Of a stretch of DNA of 64,000 nt, positions 20,759 to 28,625 are shown piece after piece. The notes under the pieces are model-generated. The model had not been told where the DNA came from. It did not search any database and saw only the letters and a program-made list of their open reading frames with translations. The DNA lies in assembly GCF_900086985.1 (NCBI RefSeq), contig NZ_LT593974.1, positions 2,356,001-2,420,000 of the forward strand, written 5' to 3'. The translations under genes and the position numbers were made by a program. The DNA comes from Halomonas sp. HL-93 (GTDB taxonomy: Bacteria > Pseudomonadota > Gammaproteobacteria > Pseudomonadales > Halomonadaceae). Position 1 is the first letter of the stretch. Every line of letters starts with the position of its first letter.

Positions 20759-21502
20759 TCAACGCATATTCATGCCGCCATTAACGTGCAGCGTCTCTCC
20801 GGTGATATATCCTGCCGCATCGCTGGCCAGAAAACCAACCGCAGCAGCAATTTCATCCGCAGAGCCTAAGCGCGCCAACGGAATTTGTTTCAACAGCATC
20901 TCGTGCTGCGCTTCCGGCAGCGCTTCGGTCATATCGGTGGCGATAAAGCCCGGCGCCACCGAATTAACCGTAATGGCCCGCGAGGCAACTTCACGGGCTA
21001 GCGCCCGGCTAAACCCTTCCATACCGGCCTTAGCCGCCGCATAGTTAGTTTGGCCCAGGTTGCCCATGGTCGCCACTACCGAACTGATCGATACGATACG
21101 CCCAAAACGCGCCTTGGTCATCCCCCGCAGACACGCTTTGCTAACCCGGTAGACGGATTTGAGATTGGTGTCCATCACCGAGTCCCACTCGTCCTCTTTC
21201 ATACGCATCAACAAGTTATCACGGGTAATGCCAGCGTTGTTGATCAAAATTGTCGGTGCGGAAAACCGCTCAGCGATGGTTTTTAAAACGCTGTCGATAC
21301 TCGCCTGATCGGTCACGTTCAGGCACAAGCCGGCCCCTTCAATACCTTGGGCCGCGAAGTCGGCATCGATTTTTTCAGCACCGGCGTCGGTGGTCGCCGT
21401 GCCGACAACAATACGCCCCTGGCGACTCAGCTCGTGAGCGACGGCTCGGCCGATGCCACGGCTCGCCCCTGTGACGAGGGCTACTCTACGTTCTTGGGTC
21501 AT
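20759..21502 (-). CDS. fabG: 3-oxoacyl-ACP reductase
   Basis: NADPH-dependent short-chain dehydrogenase that reduces 3-ketoacyl-ACP. The 247-residue product has Thr-Gly-Ala-Ser-Arg-Gly-Ile-Gly (cofactor), Asn-Asn-Ala-Gly-Ile-Thr, the catalytic Ser in Ser-Ile-Ser-Ser-Val, Tyr-Ala-Ala-Ala-Lys, and a C-terminus Asn-Gly-Gly-Met-Asn-Met. It is located between fabD and acpP. Confidence 0.96.
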   Translation of the reverse strand: MTQERRVALVTGASRGIGRAVAHELSRQGRIVVGTATTDAGAEKIDADFAAQGIEGAGLCLNVTDQASIDSVLKTIAERFSAPTILINNAGITRDNLLMRMKEDEWDSVMDTNLKSVYRVSKACLRGMTKARFGRIVSISSVVATMGNLGQTNYAAAKAGMEGFSRALAREVASRAITVNSVAPGFIATDMTEALPEAQHEMLLKQIPLARLGSADEIAAAVGFLASDAAGYITGETLHVNGGMNMR

Positions 21503-21557
21503 AAGGTCCTGCCTTTCGCCATGTAAACAAGCAAGGATAGCGGAAACTTACCACTTA

Positions 21558-22517
21558 TCATGCATTATCAGCCAACGCATCGCGGGCTAACTCAAGCGCT
21601 GCATCTAAGCTATCGGGATCGTTAACCGCCAAGCTTTTACTGCCGCGCACAATACGCTTATTCAAGCCGGTGAGCACTTTGCCCGGGCCGCACTCAATAA
21701 ACACATTAGCGCCCTGGGCCGCCATCGCTTCAACGCAAGACGTCCAGCGCACGGGTTGATATAGCTGCTCAATCAAACGGGTGCGCAGCGTGTCAACATC
21801 GGCATGCGCCTCAGCATCAACGTTTTGGATGACGGTATAGCGTGGGGGACGTAGTTCAATGTTCTGCATCGCTGCTGCCAAGCGTTCTGCCGCCGGGCGC
21901 ATGAGATCACAATGTGAAGGGACCGAAACGGGTAGTGGCATCGCACGCTTAGCACCCGCGTCCTGGCAAGCCGCAATCGCCCGCTCTACGGCTGCCTTGC
22001 CGCCAGCAATCACTACCTGCCCTGGGGCATTATAGTTAACCGCTGATACCACCTCACCCTGCGCCGCCTTGGCACAGGCAGCCTCCACTGAAGCGTTATC
22101 CAGGCCCAAAATAGCGGCCATACCGCCTTCTCCTGCGGGCACCGCTTGCTGCATGGCATCTCCCCGCAGGCGGACTAACTTAACGCCCTCGGCAAACCCA
22201 AGCACACCCGCGCACACCATGGCGCTGTATTCACCCAGGCTGTGACCCGCCATGACGGTTGGACGCGGACCTTCCAGCTCTTGCCAGACACGCCATATCG
22301 CGATACTGGCAGATAGCAACGCTGGCTGAGTGCATTCGGTAGCGTTTAAAGAGGCTTCTGGCCCCTCTTGAACGACTTTCCACAAATCGTAGCGTAACGC
22401 ATCCGAAGCTTCCTCAAAGGTCGTTCCCACTACGCTGTAACGTTCGGCAAGCTCACGCAGCATTCCAAGCTGCTGAGAGCCCTGCCCGGGAAAGATGAGG
22501 GCAAGGGGTTGAGACAT
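21558..22517 (-). CDS. fabD: malonyl-CoA-ACP transacylase
   Basis: Transfers malonyl groups from CoA to ACP. The 319-residue product begins near Phe-Pro-Gly-Gln-Gly-Ser-Gln and has the catalytic Ser in Gly-His-Ser-Leu-Gly-Glu-Tyr-Ser, plus Pro-Ser-His-Cys-Asp. The start at 22517 follows AAAGGTGA. In enteric bacteria fabH lies between plsX and fabD. It is absent here, the arrangement I recall from Pseudomonas, so KAS III must be encoded elsewhere. Confidence 0.95.
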   Translation of the reverse strand: MSQPLALIFPGQGSQQLGMLRELAERYSVVGTTFEEASDALRYDLWKVVQEGPEASLNATECTQPALLSASIAIWRVWQELEGPRPTVMAGHSLGEYSAMVCAGVLGFAEGVKLVRLRGDAMQQAVPAGEGGMAAILGLDNASVEAACAKAAQGEVVSAVNYNAPGQVVIAGGKAAVERAIAACQDAGAKRAMPLPVSVPSHCDLMRPAAERLAAAMQNIELRPPRYTVIQNVDAEAHADVDTLRTRLIEQLYQPVRWTSCVEAMAAQGANVFIECGPGKVLTGLNKRIVRGSKSLAVNDPDSLDAALELARDALADNA

Positions 22518-22649
22518 GTCGTTCACCTTTGCTCTTGTAGGCATTTGCTCAATTGAGCGATAGACGCGGTTATGGGCACATCCTGCTACTCGACATAACC
22601 CGCTAACGTGCGGTGCAATGACCTGATCATTACACCTATGAATTAGGCG

Positions 22650-23672
22650 CTACCCATAAAAAGACCAGCATTTGGCAAGCCGCTCAGGCAGGTTATGCTC
22701 AACCTCCTGCATAGCGCGGCGAATAGCATAGTAAAAGCCATCTGCATGGGTACCACCGTGGCTTTTCACCACAATACCCTGCAGACCTAACAAGCTGGCA
22801 CCGTTGTAGCGCACCGGGTCTAGCTCTTGTTTTAAGTGCTTTAACACTGGCTTGGCGATCCAGCTCGCCAAACGCCCTCTTAGGCGTGACGAAAAGACCA
22901 GCTGTACGCGCTCGATCAACATACTAGCCAAGCCTTCACTGGCTTTGAGCACGGCGTTGCCCGCAAAGCCATCGCAGACGATCACATCCAGTTCGCCCTG
23001 GAAGATATCGCCTCCTTCGGCATAGCCACAATAAGCAAATGGCAAGGTCGCCGCCGAGTCACGCAATAACCTATCGGCCTCACGCACACTGGCGCTGCCT
23101 TTGGTTGACTCTGCACCAACGTTCAGCAGCGCCACACGCGGCCGGTCGACGCCATCCATCTGCTGCGCCATTGCCGCCCCCATCAATGCAAACTCGACCA
23201 GACGGCTGGCAGGAGAGTCGACATTCGCGCCTAGATCCAGCAAATAGCAGTGGCGACCATGACGCGCAGGGATTGCCGTACTGATAGCCGGTCGCGACAT
23301 TCCCGCAAGCGTACCCAGCTCACGCCGTGAAAGGGCCACGAGGGCAGCGGTGTTGCCAACGCTCACGCCCGCCTGGGCATCACCTAAGGCTACACAGCGC
23401 AGCATCTGCGCCATGCTGGTCGATTGGCCATGGCGCAACGCCCAGGCGGCTGTTGCCGTGGGCGCCATGCTATCAACCACATCGTGAACCGCTAAACGTG
23501 ACGTTGCCGCAGCCAGAGGCCGCGGCAAACGCAAAAGTTCAGCATCGATCTGCTGATGCGGACCAAACAGAATCAGTTCTAAGCCAGGGGTATCGGTGAC
23601 GGCCCTGGCAGCCCCTTCAATTAGCGCGCGGGGGCCTTGGTCGCCCCCCATCACATCAATTGCTAGGCGCAC
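22650..23672 (-). CDS. plsX: acyl-ACP:phosphate acyltransferase PlsX
   Basis: Makes acyl-phosphate from acyl-ACP, feeding PlsY in phospholipid synthesis. The 340-residue product starts Met-Arg-Leu-Ala-Ile-Asp-Val-Met-Gly-Gly-Asp and has Val-Ser-Val-Gly-Asn-Thr-Ala-Ala, Asp-Leu-Gly-Ala-Asn-Val-Asp, and Cys-Asp-Gly-Phe-Ala-Gly-Asn near the expected places. It follows rpmF by about 40 bases in the classical yceD-rpmF-plsX order. Confidence 0.95.
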   Translation of the reverse strand: MRLAIDVMGGDQGPRALIEGAARAVTDTPGLELILFGPHQQIDAELLRLPRPLAAATSRLAVHDVVDSMAPTATAAWALRHGQSTSMAQMLRCVALGDAQAGVSVGNTAALVALSRRELGTLAGMSRPAISTAIPARHGRHCYLLDLGANVDSPASRLVEFALMGAAMAQQMDGVDRPRVALLNVGAESTKGSASVREADRLLRDSAATLPFAYCGYAEGGDIFQGELDVIVCDGFAGNAVLKASEGLASMLIERVQLVFSSRLRGRLASWIAKPVLKHLKQELDPVRYNGASLLGLQGIVVKSHGGTHADGFYYAIRRAMQEVEHNLPERLAKCWSFYG

Positions 23673-23714
23673 ATAGCACCCATTCGTTTAGTCGAATCGA
23701 TAGGTAAAGACGCT

Positions 23715-23885
23715 TTATGCGTCTACTACCTTACGACCGCGGTAGAAACCATCCGGCGAAACATGGTGACGCAGGTGAGTCGTGCCGGTTTCTTTGTCTT
23801 GAGACAGCGTAGGAGCGCTTAGCGCATCGTGGCTGCGACGCATACCGCGCTTGGAACGAGTTTTACGATTCTGCTGAACTGCCAT
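23715..23885 (-). CDS. rpmF: 50S ribosomal protein L32
   Basis: A 56-residue basic protein read directly from the sequence: [19 protein letters not shown] then a C-terminal Arg-Gly-Arg-Lys-Val-Val-Asp-Ala. It is the zinc-free type, with no Cys-x-x-Cys pair. It sits between yceD and plsX, 34 bases after yceD, as in most gammaproteobacteria. Confidence 0.96.
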   Translation of the reverse strand: MAVQQNRKTRSKRGMRRSHDALSAPTLSQDKETGTTHLRHHVSPDGFYRGRKVVDA

Positions 23886-23919
23886 GGGAGTACTCCAGGG
23901 TCTGTCGGATTATGGGTGC

Positions 23920-24447
23920 TTACTTCTTGCCTTTCAGCGTGCTAAGCACCGCGAAAGGATTGGCGGGGGCTGTTTCTTCTTCCCCGCCTTCTGTCTTGCT
24001 GACCAGTTGTTCCGCCGAAACGTGGCACTCTGCTTCCTCGTGATATACCACTTGGGGCAGGCTGAGGATTAATTCATCCTCAACGACCGTCAGCAAGTCC
24101 AGCTGTTCATGTTCCACCAGCACCGGCTCGTGACTGGCTGGCAGCTCTGCGGCCAAGCTTTCATCAGCGACCATCCCTAACAGAAAGTCGCTGGTGACAT
24201 CTTGGCTGAGCGGCTCCAGACAACGGCGGCACGGAAGCGCCAACGTTGCTTGCAGGTGACCACGAATTTCACGTCGCCCTTGAGCATCAACACCAAATTC
24301 GAGCACGACGAGACAGTCGCCCGATTGGTTACCGGCTTCTTCGGCAAGGCGCGGCAGCTTATTAAGCGCCACCAGGCCTTCGAGTCGTTCGCGGCGGGCT
24401 GCAAGCTTATAGGGCTCGACCCGGCTGGGGAGTTGTGAGGTCAACAT
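23920..24447 (-). CDS. yceD: DUF177/YceD family protein, 23S rRNA accumulation protein
   Basis: A 175-residue acidic cytoplasmic protein with the family Cys-Arg-Arg-Cys-Leu-Glu-Pro-Leu motif about one third in. It always accompanies rpmF; family members are linked to 23S rRNA accumulation, but the mechanism is not established to my knowledge. The start at 24447 (Met-Leu-Thr-Ser-Gln-Leu-Pro) fits the family better than the upstream one at 24474. It is divergent from maf and is the first gene of the rpmF-fab run. Confidence 0.88.
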   Translation of the reverse strand: MLTSQLPSRVEPYKLAARRERLEGLVALNKLPRLAEEAGNQSGDCLVVLEFGVDAQGRREIRGHLQATLALPCRRCLEPLSQDVTSDFLLGMVADESLAAELPASHEPVLVEHEQLDLLTVVEDELILSLPQVVYHEEAECHVSAEQLVSKTEGGEEETAPANPFAVLSTLKGKK

Positions 24448-24602
24448 AGGCGCGCAATGATAGGCACTCCCCATGCTGGTGTCAAAGCTAAGGCCACAAT
24501 TCTTTGCGGTCGTGGGATAAGATAAGGCGCTGGCTTGGGCACACGGGATACAAACGTCGCCCCTTGAGTCACAAAGACACTTGCCCCAGAAAGGAAAACC
24601 GC

Positions 24603-25217
24603 ATGCCTAACGCAACGCCTGAACTGGTATTAGCCTCAAGTTCACGTTCGCGCCGTGAGCTACTCGACCGGCTGCAAATGCCCTATCAATGCTATTCGCC
24701 TGACATTGATGAAACACCGCAAAGCGGCGAGACGCCGCACCAGCTAGTGCATCGACTGGCGTTAAGCAAAGCCACTGCGGTGGCGGACCGCTTTGCTCAC
24801 CACTGCATCATCGGCTCCGACCAGGTGGCCGTCTTTGAGGGCGACATATTGGGCAAACCCCACACTATTGAGCGCGCCGAACATAATTTAAGACGTTTTT
24901 CTGGCCAGCGGGTGACCTTTCTTACCGGCTTGGCGCTACTCGATACGCGCCAACATACCCACCAGGCTCACGTGGAACCGTTTGAGGTAGTGTTTAGAAA
25001 ACTAAGCGACGCAGAAATTCGTGTTTACGTTAACAAAGAGCGCCCCCTCGATAGCGCGGGAAGTTTTCGCATGGAAGGCTTAGGCATTAGTCTTTTCGAA
25101 CGCCTGGAGGGACGCGACCCGAACGCACTAATAGGCTTACCGCTGATCGCGCTTTGCAACATGCTGCGCCAAGCGGGCCTCGACCCACTTGGCGCTGGCA
25201 TTGATCAAGGCGCTTGA
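24603..25217 (+). CDS. Maf/YceF nucleoside triphosphate pyrophosphatase
   Basis: House-cleaning pyrophosphatase; the YceF branch prefers 7-methyl-GTP. The 204-residue product has Leu-Ala-Ser-Ser-Ser-Arg-Ser-Arg-Arg-Glu-Leu-Leu at the N-terminus and Gly-Ser-Asp-Gln-Val-Ala-Val, Leu-Gly-Lys-Pro, and Asp-Ser-Ala-Gly-Ser-Phe later. The start at 24603 is behind AGAAAGGAAA. Location next to yceD-rpmF matches yceF in E. coli. Its last 13 bases overlap the convergent sppA gene. Confidence 0.92.
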   Translation: MPNATPELVLASSSRSRRELLDRLQMPYQCYSPDIDETPQSGETPHQLVHRLALSKATAVADRFAHHCIIGSDQVAVFEGDILGKPHTIERAEHNLRRFSGQRVTFLTGLALLDTRQHTHQAHVEPFEVVFRKLSDAEIRVYVNKERPLDSAGSFRMEGLGISLFERLEGRDPNALIGLPLIALCNMLRQAGLDPLGAGIDQGA

Positions 25218-26311
25218 AAGCGCAGCGGCGAAGGAGACGTATCCACCCCCAGAAGCTGGGCAGCGGTCTGAGTGAAGCGCCGGGTTATACGATCAAACGG
25301 ATCCAGGCTCGGCGTGTAGTTTTGCCACTCAGCCTCGTCGGCATACTGGCGGGCTACATCATCCATGCTCCCGAGTTGATCAACAAGCCCCAGCGCCTTG
25401 GCTTGTTCGCCACTCCATACCAGGCCGCTAAACAAATCGTCGCTATCGCTTAAGCGATCACCGCGCCCTGCTTTTACATCATCAATAAACTGCTGGTGTG
25501 TGCTGTTCAACACGCTCTGCCAAAACGCCTCGTCGTCATCGTCAAACGGTTGAAAGGGGTCCAGAAACGCCTTGTTATCGCCTGCCGTCAACACACGCCG
25601 CTCAACGCCTACCCGGTCAATGGCTTCTTCTAACCCAAAGCCGGCATATATCACCCCAATCGAACCGACGAGACTCACCGGCGATGCCACGATATCGTCA
25701 GCTGCCGCCGCTATGTAATAAGCGCCACTGGCACCAATGTCTTCAATAACGGCCACAATGGGTTTATCGCCCGACTCGCGAAGCCGCATGATTTCCGCAA
25801 AAATGCGCTGGGACTGCACAGGACTGCCGCCTGGGCTATTAATATGCAGCACTATTGCTTCGGCGCTATCGGCTTCCCAGGCATTGCGCAACCCTTCGAT
25901 AATACGCTCGGCATTGGCCGGGGCATCCTCAGCGATCACCCCGTTGACGTCGACTCGGGCAAGGTGTGCTTGGTCCGTGGGCGCTCCCGTCGACGGGGCA
26001 TAAAACTGGTAAAAGCCTAACCCCAGCGCCACCGCGAGCAAACTAAGCATCAATAAGCGAAAAAATAGCTTCCAGCGACGCGAACGGCGCTGTTCGGCCA
26101 AAACACCGCCAATCCAGTGATCCATCATTTCAATTTGCGCTAACCGCTGGCGCTCACGCAGTGTGGCAGCATCGTCGCTGGGCTGCCCTACGTCGCTGCT
26201 CCCCTTGGGAGGCACTTCGGGCCCCTGAGTCCAACGATCTTCAGCGTCTTGGTGCCCCGTCGGGGAGGATGTGTCTTGAGACGCATCGCTTCGCGAATCA
26301 TCATCCTTCAT
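25205..26311 (-). CDS. sppA: SppA-type signal peptide peptidase (S49)
   Basis: Inner-membrane serine protease that degrades cleaved signal peptides. The 368-residue protein has a long charged cytoplasmic N-terminus (about 85 residues), one transmembrane helix (Leu-Leu-Met-Leu-Ser-Leu-Leu-Ala-Val-Ala), and a single S49 domain. The catalytic Ser is in Ile-Gly-Ala-Ser-Gly-Ala-Tyr-Tyr, and the Lys base probably in Gly-Asp-Asn-Lys-Ala-Phe-Leu-Asp-Pro-Phe. It is the short form, half the length of E. coli SppA. Convergent with maf and downstream of the HAD and rluC genes. Confidence 0.9.
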   Translation of the reverse strand: MKDDDSRSDASQDTSSPTGHQDAEDRWTQGPEVPPKGSSDVGQPSDDAATLRERQRLAQIEMMDHWIGGVLAEQRRSRRWKLFFRLLMLSLLAVALGLGFYQFYAPSTGAPTDQAHLARVDVNGVIAEDAPANAERIIEGLRNAWEADSAEAIVLHINSPGGSPVQSQRIFAEIMRLRESGDKPIVAVIEDIGASGAYYIAAAADDIVASPVSLVGSIGVIYAGFGLEEAIDRVGVERRVLTAGDNKAFLDPFQPFDDDDEAFWQSVLNSTHQQFIDDVKAGRGDRLSDSDDLFSGLVWSGEQAKALGLVDQLGSMDDVARQYADEAEWQNYTPSLDPFDRITRRFTQTAAQLLGVDTSPSPLRFQAP

Positions 26312-26359
26312 AGTTCATCCGTTCCTCTGTTCATCCATTCTTGGCAATAAGATGGCCAC

Positions 26360-27010
26360 TCATGCTTGTAGCCACGAAAACAGTTCATCGACACTATGCA
26401 CAATTTTTTCCGGCTGACTGGCAGCAAGGCGCTCAGGCGTGTGGACACCGTAGCTAACGCCAACGCGTGGCATGCCTAGCGCCCGAGCCATTTCCAGGTC
26501 GTATTCGGTATCGCCGACCATGATCGCCCGATCAACGGGGACCGATAATTCGTCGAGCAACTCTTGTAGCATTTGCGGATGAGGCTTGGAGCGCGTTTCA
26601 TCAGCGGTGCGGCTGGCGTGAAACCACTCGAGACTCCCCGTCTCGCTAAAAATCCGGTCGAGCCCCCGGCGGCTTTTACCCGTCGCAACCGCCAACCGCT
26701 GCGCTGTGTTTGTACGCAAGCGAGCTATGTGGTCCTCAACACCGCCAAAAAAACGCATCGGCGTAGTATCGACATGGACAAAATGGTGTGAGTAACGTTC
26801 GCGTAAGCGCTCTGCTTGGTCAGGCATGATGCCGGGGCAAAGCGTGTCGATAGCTTCGGGCAACCCCAAGCCGATGATATTTTCTATATCCGCCTGCAGA
26901 AGCTCCCCCACCCCTGCTTCAATACCCGCCGCCTGCATACACGACACAATACGCGGTACCGAATCCATTAAGGTGCCGTCCCAATCAAAAATAATCAGCT
27001 CATAACGCAT
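26360..27010 (-). CDS. HAD-superfamily phosphatase (phosphoglycolate phosphatase-like)
   Basis: A 216-residue HAD subfamily IA hydrolase. The nucleophile motif Asp-Trp-Asp-Gly-Thr-Leu-Met-Asp-Ser opens the protein, with Ala-Thr-Gly-Lys-Ser (motif II, Lys nearby) and Val-Gly-Asp-Thr-Glu-Tyr-Asp-Leu-Glu-Met-Ala (motif IV). A helical cap lies between. Position next to rluC and sppA is conserved, but the substrate cannot be told from sequence. Confidence 0.88.
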   Translation of the reverse strand: MRYELIIFDWDGTLMDSVPRIVSCMQAAGIEAGVGELLQADIENIIGLGLPEAIDTLCPGIMPDQAERLRERYSHHFVHVDTTPMRFFGGVEDHIARLRTNTAQRLAVATGKSRRGLDRIFSETGSLEWFHASRTADETRSKPHPQMLQELLDELSVPVDRAIMVGDTEYDLEMARALGMPRVGVSYGVHTPERLAASQPEKIVHSVDELFSWLQA

Positions 27011-27019
27011 GAGAAGTCC

Positions 27020-27961
27020 TTAGCGGCGCAGGCGATTAAGCACGTCTTCCAGCGCTTCGGGTAACGGCGCTTTGACCGTCACCAGACGTCCGTTGGAAGG
27101 TTCAGGAAAAGTCAGGGAGCGGGCATGCAAAAACAGCCTACCAACTCCCAACTGCTTGGTGAGCAAGCCGCTTTCGCGATTGGCATACTTGTCATCACCG
27201 AGCAGCGCATGGCCTGCATGCGCTGCATGAACGCGAATCTGATGCGTCCGCCCGGTCACCGGTTCAGCTTCGACCAACGTGGCTTTTTCAAATGTTTCCA
27301 CCACAGAAAAATGCGTGCGCGATACCTTGCCGTTGGGATCTACTCTCACCCTTCGTTCGCCATTGCCAGCATCATAGCGATCCAAACGAGCGCTTTCGTA
27401 GGTTTTGCGTGCTGGCCACCGCCCTGCTACCAGCGCCAAGTAGCGCTTATCCATACCGTGCTTTTTAAGTGCTTCGTTCAGGGTAACCAGCGCATCGCGG
27501 GATTTGGCCAATAGCAGGCAGCCAGACGTGTCACGATCCAACCGGTGTACCAGCTCTAAAAACGTCAGGTCGTCGCGCACCTGCCGCAGCGCCTCGATCA
27601 GGCCGATCTTGACCCCACTACCACCATGCACCGCGAGACCCGACGGTTTATTGAGCACCAGCCAATCGGGGCCTTCCATAATGACACTGCCTAACAGTAG
27701 GTCGCGCAGGTTGTCGCTTACCTCTTTGACAGCATCACGAGGCGCCAAGCGAAGTGGCGGTATACGTAATAGGTCCCCGGCTTGAAGACGATAGTCGACT
27801 TTGATGCGTTTTTTATTGACCCGCACTTCCCCTTTACGCACGATCCGGTAAATCAAGGCACGCGGTGCTCCCTTCAAGCGTGTCATCAAAAAATTATCGA
27901 TGCGTTGGCCTGATTGTTCTTGGGCAATTTCCACCCACTGTACTTCACGCCCTTCGGCCAT
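27020..27961 (-). CDS. rluC: 23S rRNA pseudouridine synthase RluC
   Basis: Isomerises uridines 955/2504/2580 (E. coli numbering) in 23S rRNA. The 313-residue protein has an N-terminal S4 RNA-binding domain, then the RluA-type catalytic domain with the Asp in His-Arg-Leu-Asp-Arg-Asp-Thr-Ser-Gly and Gly-Arg-Thr-His-Gln-Ile-Arg-Val-His. The ATG at 27961 follows CAGGAG at nine bases and is chosen over the one at 27997. Divergent from rne, as in E. coli. Confidence 0.93.
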   Translation of the reverse strand: MAEGREVQWVEIAQEQSGQRIDNFLMTRLKGAPRALIYRIVRKGEVRVNKKRIKVDYRLQAGDLLRIPPLRLAPRDAVKEVSDNLRDLLLGSVIMEGPDWLVLNKPSGLAVHGGSGVKIGLIEALRQVRDDLTFLELVHRLDRDTSGCLLLAKSRDALVTLNEALKKHGMDKRYLALVAGRWPARKTYESARLDRYDAGNGERRVRVDPNGKVSRTHFSVVETFEKATLVEAEPVTGRTHQIRVHAAHAGHALLGDDKYANRESGLLTKQLGVGRLFLHARSLTFPEPSNGRLVTVKAPLPEALEDVLNRLRR

Positions 27962-28027
27962 TGCCGCGCACTCCTGCTGATAGGCTAAAAACGGCATTCT
28001 ACCGTAGACCTAACTCCAATGCGTCAA

Positions 28028-28055
28028 TTGCTGGTCGTTCGCTTTACTGTTATAT
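28028..28055 (+). promoter_or_regulatory. candidate rne promoter
   Basis: TTGCTG (28028-28033) and TTATAT (28050-28055) are 16 bases apart and about 570 bases before the rne start. No better pair was seen closer. This would give a long leader of about 560 bases. Confidence 0.45.
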
Positions 28056-28061
28056 TCCAAA

Positions 28062-28625
28062 ACGCTTACCGGCTGATGCGGATCAATGATGCCATTGCGT
28101 TGTCATTAGGTAATTGAAGGTATCAACCATCATTGGCCAGCGCCTGCCCGACTAACACGCAGGCCGAAGCAAGAGGCGTGGTTCAGTGTACGCATTAACC
28201 CACCCTCGACGTAATAAAATGCAGTAACTCTGCCGCCCGTGTTCAAGACGGCAGACAAGATTGAGCCCAACCCTCATCGGTGGGCAATCGCTAAAAACGC
28301 CACGTCCTAAGTAGCCACGCTGAAACGTCACAACGCGCTGCCTGCTTAAGACGATAAAGTTCAACGCCGTGCCGATGGTCGGTGTTGGTGAATCTATGAA
28401 TGCCAGGTGTTGGCGGTGTCAGCAGGGCCGGATGGACGTGACAGCCACCGAAACATGTCCTGCCTCCGCCACGTACTCAACGCCCAATTGGCCAGGTCGG
28501 CGATCACGCCTGCCTGGTAAAATGCGTCAGCATCGCTATGCGCCGAGCACAAGCACGCAGCACCCAGAGGTTCGCCACATCACCCCCGAGGTGGTTCGTC
28601 GGCACGCTTCGCTATGCGAGACACT
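28062..28625 (+). other. long non-coding leader of rne
   Basis: About 560 bases between the candidate promoter and the RNase E start hold no credible gene; short frames here lack ribosome-binding sites and family matches. In E. coli the rne leader (361 bases) folds into hairpins that RNase E cleaves to control its own level. An equivalent role is inferred here from length and position only. Confidence 0.45.
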
